From NCBI GenBank assembly GCA_030765045.1, contig CM060969.1:45119216-45183215 (forward strand): a DNA stretch of 64,000 nt. The letters are read 5' to 3'. Origin of the DNA: Tenodera sinensis (lineage: Eukaryota > Arthropoda > Insecta > Mantodea > Mantidae). The position numbers and the translations under genes are program-made. Position 1 is the first letter of the stretch. Each line of letters begins with the position of its first letter. This document shows positions 60,001-64,000 of the stretch, in pieces. The notes under the pieces are model-generated. The model saw only the letters and a list, made by a program, of their open reading frames with translations, did no database searches and was not told the DNA's origin.

Positions 60001-60898
60001 CTAAAGAAAGAAAAAGAAATATAGAAATAGAAAATAAAATGAACAAAGAGAAATAAAGACAGAAGGAAAGGAAGAAAGGAGGGAAGGAAGAAAGGAGGGA
60101 TGTAAGAAAGGAAGGATGGAGGAAAGGAGAGAGCGAAGGAGGGAGGGAGGGAAGGAAGGAAGGAAGGAAGCAGAGAAGGGCGGACAGGAAGGCAGGACGG
60201 ACGGACGAAAGAAACAGAGAAAGAGAGCGAAAGAGACAGAGACAGAGAGAAAGAGAGATAGAGAGAAAGACAGAAAGAGCTACAGGGCGAAAGAGAGAGA
60301 GAGAGAGAGAAAGACGGAGAGAGAAAGAAGGAAAGAGAAAAGGAACGAAAGGAGGAAAGAAAGAAGGAAAGAAAGTAAGAAACAAAAAAGAGAGGAACGA
60401 AGGAAAGGAGGAAGGAAGGAACTAAAGGAGGAAGGAAGGAAAGGAGGAAGGAAGGAAGGACGGAAGGAAAGGAAAGGAGGAAAGAAGGACGGAAGGAAAG
60501 GAAAGGAGGAAAGAAGGAAGCAAGGAAAGGAGGAAGGAAGGAAGGAAGGGAGGGAGGAAGGAAGGAAAGAAAGGAAAGGAAAGAGGGAAGGAAGGAAAGG
60601 AGGAAGGAAGGGAGGGAGGAAGGAAGGAAAGAAAGGAAAGGAAAGAGGGAAGGAAGGAAAGAGGGAAGGAAGGAAAGAAGGAAGGAGAGGAGGAAAGAAG
60701 GAAAGAAAGAAAGAGAAGGAAGGAGAGAAGGAAAGAAGGAAGGAGAGAAGGAAAGAAGGAAAGAAAGAAAGAGAAGGAAGGAGAGAAGGAAAGAAGGAAG
60801 GAGAGAAGGAAAGAAGGAAGGAGAGAAGGAAAGAAGGAAGGAGAGAAGGAAAGAAGGAAAGAAAGAAAGAAACAAACAAACAAAGAAAGAAAGAAAAG

Positions 60899-60929
<31 letters not shown>

Positions 60930-60998
60930 AAGAAAGAAAGAAAAAGAAAGAGAGATAGAAAGAAGGAAGGAAGGAAAGAAGGAAGCAAACAAAGAAAT
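60001..60998. repeat. 1-kb polypurine (GGAA/GAAA)n tract
   Basis: Almost every plus-strand base over 1 kb is a purine. The units are GGAA, GAAA, GAGA and GGGA, with internal longer-period duplications such as AAAGGAAAGGAAAGAGGGAA recurring at about 60571 and 60633. Open frames on both strands (up to 471 codons on the minus strand, Ser/Phe/Pro; 280 on the plus strand, Arg/Lys/Glu) simply reflect the lack of stops in such DNA. Confidence 0.95.
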
Positions 60999-61018
60999 AA
61001 AGATGACGGACTGACTGA

Positions 61019-61185
61019 CTGACGGAGGGACGGACGGACGGACGGATGGACGGATGGATGAAGGGATGGACGGACGGACGGACGGACGGACGGACGGACG
61101 GACGGATGAAGGGATGGACGGACGGACGGACGGACGGACGGACGGACGGACGGATGGATGGATGGATGGATGGACGGATCGATTC
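61019..61185. repeat. (GGAC)n(GGAT)n tetranucleotide array
   Basis: GACG/GGAC units interspersed with GGAT units, with a local duplication around GATGAAGGGATGGAC (61056 and 61106). It abuts the inverted family A arm. Confidence 0.95.
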
Positions 61186-61189
61186 ATCG

Positions 61190-61367
61190 TTTTTGAGTTA
61201 TGCTGTCCACAGACTGATAGACACACAGACACACACGGACCTTTTGCTAAAAATGCTTGTTTTGAATTCAGGGGATTCGAAAACATGCATTTCCGGTGAA
61301 ATCTTGACATCGAATTTTTGGGTGCAATACAACGCTTCCCCTGTTTACCAGTAGAGAAAGTAAAAAT
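61190..61367 (-). repeat. Family A 5' segment, inverted in place
   Basis: Minus strand: 5' end AGTAGAGAAAGT complement (61351-61362), CATCGAATTTTTGGGTGC, the AAAATGCTTGTTTTGAATTC block, and the internal site to TTTTTGAGTTATGCTGTCCA (61191-61210). The forward remainder continues at 61368 exactly where consensus would resume. Confidence 0.85.
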
Positions 61368-61683
61368 GTCGGTTAGAAACCAAAATTGGTATTTAAGTTT
61401 AATGTCTTTCAAGGATGCGACACGAAGATTTTGAAAAAAATTATTCCACCCTAAACTACCCTTTACATGTAAAATGTTTCGAAAATTTTGATTTTCTTGA
61501 AAATGGCTCTAACGATTTTGATTGAAATGTTTGAGATATTTTTATGGTAAATGGAATGTATATCTTCCATTTTCTGGCTATAGCTTCTGTAGTCGTATTT
61601 ACTCTTGATGACTTTCACAGTGGAGAGATAGGCCAAATTTTAGTATACAAAAAGTGTAGATCTCGCTAAAAACACAATTTGTT

Positions 61684-61724
<41 letters not shown>

Positions 61725-62040
61725 TAGAGTGCACCAGTTTGTAGATAGTCTTTGTTATTTCTTTAGTTTTGGAGAACTTATACTTCTGTCAAATGCAACA
61801 TCGTTATTCAGGTTTTATGTTAACCGTGCAAAGAGAAGGGAATTTGAAAGCATGAGAAGATTTAATTATTGCTCAAAGTCTAATGTATTCCCATATACCC
61901 TTTGTACCTGCAAGGAAATAAGCAATAAGATAATTTCTGCAAATGTTTATCCTAACTAGCATGAAGAATATATAGGAATAAGAGTTTGTAAGAATGGTTA
62001 GTACAAGAATAGGGTAAGCCATGTGAGTCATCAGATTTCT
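61368..62040 (+). repeat. Family A 3' remainder, forward
   Basis: Starts at GTCGGTTAGAAACCAAAATT and runs in order through GATGCGACACGAAGATTTTG (61415-61434), CCACCCTAAACTACCC, AAAATGGCTCTAACGATTTT (61500-61519), a 37-base poly-T expansion, AACCGTGCAAAGAGAAGGGA and the 3' end GTGAGTCATCAGATTTC. Confidence 0.85.
61687..61723. repeat. Poly-T tract (37)
   Basis: Located inside the family A copy where other copies have six or seven T residues before the GTGAACCATTT block. Confidence 0.95.
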
Positions 62041-63044
62041 TTTGCATACACCGACGGCATCAATCAACACAAATGTGCACAAAACCCTTTTCTTTACATT
62101 AAGTTTGACAGTTAATCTTTCTTGTCTCTGTCTGGTACTTTTCTTTTATCCATGGGGAAGTTACCTAATGCCAAGGAGCATTTAATTATGGAGGCTTACC
62201 AAAGAAGTCTGAAGCAATTTTACATGGTATATATACACATTTACTTACATATATAAGTATAGCGAGTTAATGTGAAATAATAAATGAAAACAAACTCTGG
62301 CCTTAATGAAGTTATAGTTTGTTAATGAAAAGCTAATATTTACAAAATGTTGTTGTTTTCTAGTGCCTTGCATCTGGCAATGAAGCCATTAGCATTCGTG
62401 CTTTCCAATACTTTTGAACTGTAGTTTCTTCTATTTACAAAATGTTGGGGATCACTTTTTAAATTACAATAAAAAAATTACCTTTCACATTAACAGTTTT
62501 AAAACGTTAATGTTAAAAGAGGAAAAGGAAACATGTTATAAAGCTGTGATATTCTCGGTATTATTCCAGCCTCGTTGAGAACTATAGTATCCTCCCTTGG
62601 GATTTTGCTTCTCTCTCCAATTATGAAATAGGAAATAACCTGATATGGTGTGTATGGGGGTCAGTCGACTTTGTTGCTTCTTTGGAGAACATAAAGCCTG
62701 TGCAAGTTTACTGTGACCAATTTTTACTGTGTAGATGACTGATCTTGACGTTTCAAATATTGACGAGAAATTCTTCTTTCAAATTTGGCGTAATTGTGTT
62801 CAGGTTATTACGTTTCAGTTTTATTTGATTGCTTATGTATTTTATATAGTTTTCTTTTACGTAATGTAGTTTAGATAATATGGTAAGACAACATTTTATG
62901 GCGGGTGACACAACAGCTAATAGTAGCTTGCCGCAACTTGTGCTGTATTGATAAACACGCTGTGAAATCACTTTAAAGCCGGTCATATAGTACTTTCCAA
63001 TGTTAAGTTTTACATTGTAAAACTATTTCATTTTGATTTCACAG
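62041..63044. other. Unassigned AT-rich region
   Basis: No gene or repeat recognised; a 77-codon minus frame at 62753-62986 is unrecognised. Confidence 0.4.
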
Positions 63045-63340
63045 CGCGAGATGCCTTAGGCGGTAACGTATCTGGCCCGAATTCGGGAGGTCACGGTTTT
63101 GGTCCCTATGACCGAATTCCTGACCCAGTGGCTCTTTCGGAGGTTTCCCCGAGTCACTAGGCGAATGCTGGAAGGGATTTCCATATCCTCCCCGCATCTC
63201 TTGGGAGTGAGAATCCGAAGGGGTGGGCGAGGAACCGGAGTGCTCCTAACTGGGAAAATGTAGGGACCTTGCTCTGTTGCGGCAACGTTCCGGTCGCCCT
63301 TAGGATCCATTCCCCTCATCCATCCTCTTGGGGGTCCCTG
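63045..63340 (+). mobile_element. SINE-like element (type 3)
   Basis: GC-rich against its surroundings. GCGGTAACGTATCTGG, GGTCACGGTTTTGGTCCC and TTTCCCCGAGTCACTAGGCG run in the same order as the minus element at 37320-37670. The head resembles a tRNA-type A/B-box pair, with a degenerate B-box. The 87-codon minus frame inside is unlikely to be a gene. Confidence 0.55.
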
Positions 63341-63454
63341 TCAAGGGCATAGACCAAAAGATCGCCTTTCGTCGAGGTGCTAAGTTCTGCTCCGCAAGTT
63401 GTCATCGAGTCATTGTAACTTTTTATGCTGTTATATCTCCTACTCTATTGTTCA

Positions 63455-63511
63455 TTTGCGAAATGCGAAATGCGAAATGCGAAATGCGAAATTCTAATGC
63501 GAAAGATTTAG
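63455..63511. repeat. (ATGCGAA)n heptanucleotide minisatellite
   Basis: About five tandem 7-bp units (GCGAAAT) followed, after TCTA, by one more imperfect unit. Confidence 0.93.
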
Positions 63512-64000
63512 AATCCTATGTGTAAGTTCTCAAAAGGACTTCGTAGTGATGTGAGTATTAAATAAGTTCATAACAATATAAAGCTATCTTAGTCGTTAAA
63601 TTACAACAAAATGAATACTTTTAGTAGTAATTCTTAGCCGAAGAACCTTAAGCTTAAAATGCTTTGTTCATGTCCACAGAATCATAAGGCATGCTTTGGT
63701 TCAGCTATGAATTGCACTCGTTATGTTCACACTGATGACTGTTTCAACGACATTTTGGACGATTTTAATTCGAGCTCTGATGGTCATTAATTCTGCAAGC
63801 TCTACTTTAATTTTTCTCAATTAATGACAAATATAGATAAATTTGCATCCAATTTCATAGACATATGTTTAAACTTAAGCCATGTGCCAACTAATTAAAA
63901 GTATTATCAGAGCGAATAGAAAGAGAAAGTGTGATCACTCCACTGCTCTTCCATATGGTTATACAAGAGCTACCTGGCGCCTCCGTTAGGTGGCAGCAAA
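63512..64000. other. Unassigned end region
   Basis: AT-rich. The last 30 bases are GC-richer, with GCGCC and AGGTGGCAGC (63988-63997), which resembles part of a CTCF core. Confidence 0.35.

Noticed and set aside
59997..61412. 471-codon minus-strand and 280-codon plus-strand frames
   Set aside because: The DNA is almost pure purine/pyrimidine and lacks stop codons by composition. Products are Ser/Phe/Pro/Leu or Arg/Lys/Glu low complexity.

Overview
This 64 kb window is eukaryotic nuclear DNA, most likely from an arthropod and probably an insect with a repeat-rich genome. The evidence is AT-rich composition, no dense gene packing, long di-, tri- and tetranucleotide microsatellites, several tRNA-derived SINE types, MITEs with recognisable target-site duplications, and decayed non-LTR retrotransposon and Tc1/pogo-type transposase fragments whose translations resemble common insect elements. 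The species cannot be named from the sequence. I find no intact protein-coding gene. The long open frames at 34.8-35.9 kb (poly-Pro/Thr/Ala), 53.2 kb (His or Met-Val) and 60-61 kb (Ser/Phe/Pro or Arg/Lys/Glu) are translated microsatellites.

The dominant component is one dispersed family, here called family A. It is about 0.82 kb, non-coding, and present in about 16 full or partial copies on both strands (0.65-1.32, 2.4-3.3, 12.2-13.4, 17.1-17.9, 23.2, 26.5-27.3, 29.4-30.3, 32.2, 38.6-39.5, 40.2-40.9, 42.6-43.3, 48.5, 49.8-50.3, 51.7-52.0, 57.3-57.7 and 61.2-62.0 kb). In many copies a GT-type microsatellite lies at the same internal point. A 12-bp inverted repeat lies near both ends, and three loci show head-to-head, tail-to-tail or in-place 5' inversion structures.

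Other repeats are: family B, a TIR element at 3.5, 24.3 and 28.3 kb; a GAGT microsatellite always joined to a conserved anchor (3.7, 24.4, 32.1, 54.5 kb); family D, a TA-target MITE of 640-674 bp (44.1 and 51.0 kb); a 249-bp MITE with a perfect 8-bp duplication (48.24-48.48 kb) nested in a family A copy; a hAT-like MITE (18.4 kb); two inverted-repeat elements with hammerhead-ribozyme-like cores suggesting Penelope-type elements (4.1-4.45 and 44.93-45.05 kb); an inverted pair of about 0.5 kb repeats (33.7 and 38.0 kb); and a solo-LTR-like segment (45.08-45.58 kb). Broken coding remnants are an RTE-like reverse transcriptase tail on each strand (47.3-47.9 and 52.6-53.2 kb) and a DDE transposase C-terminus (46.1-46.4 kb).

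The remaining AT-rich stretches hold nothing I can assign. The best hint of host regulation is a CpG-richer block near 19.6-20.0 kb with NRF1/YY1/CRE-like sites followed by a good splice donor. The window reads as intergenic or long-intron DNA shaped by mobile elements that seed or carry microsatellites.
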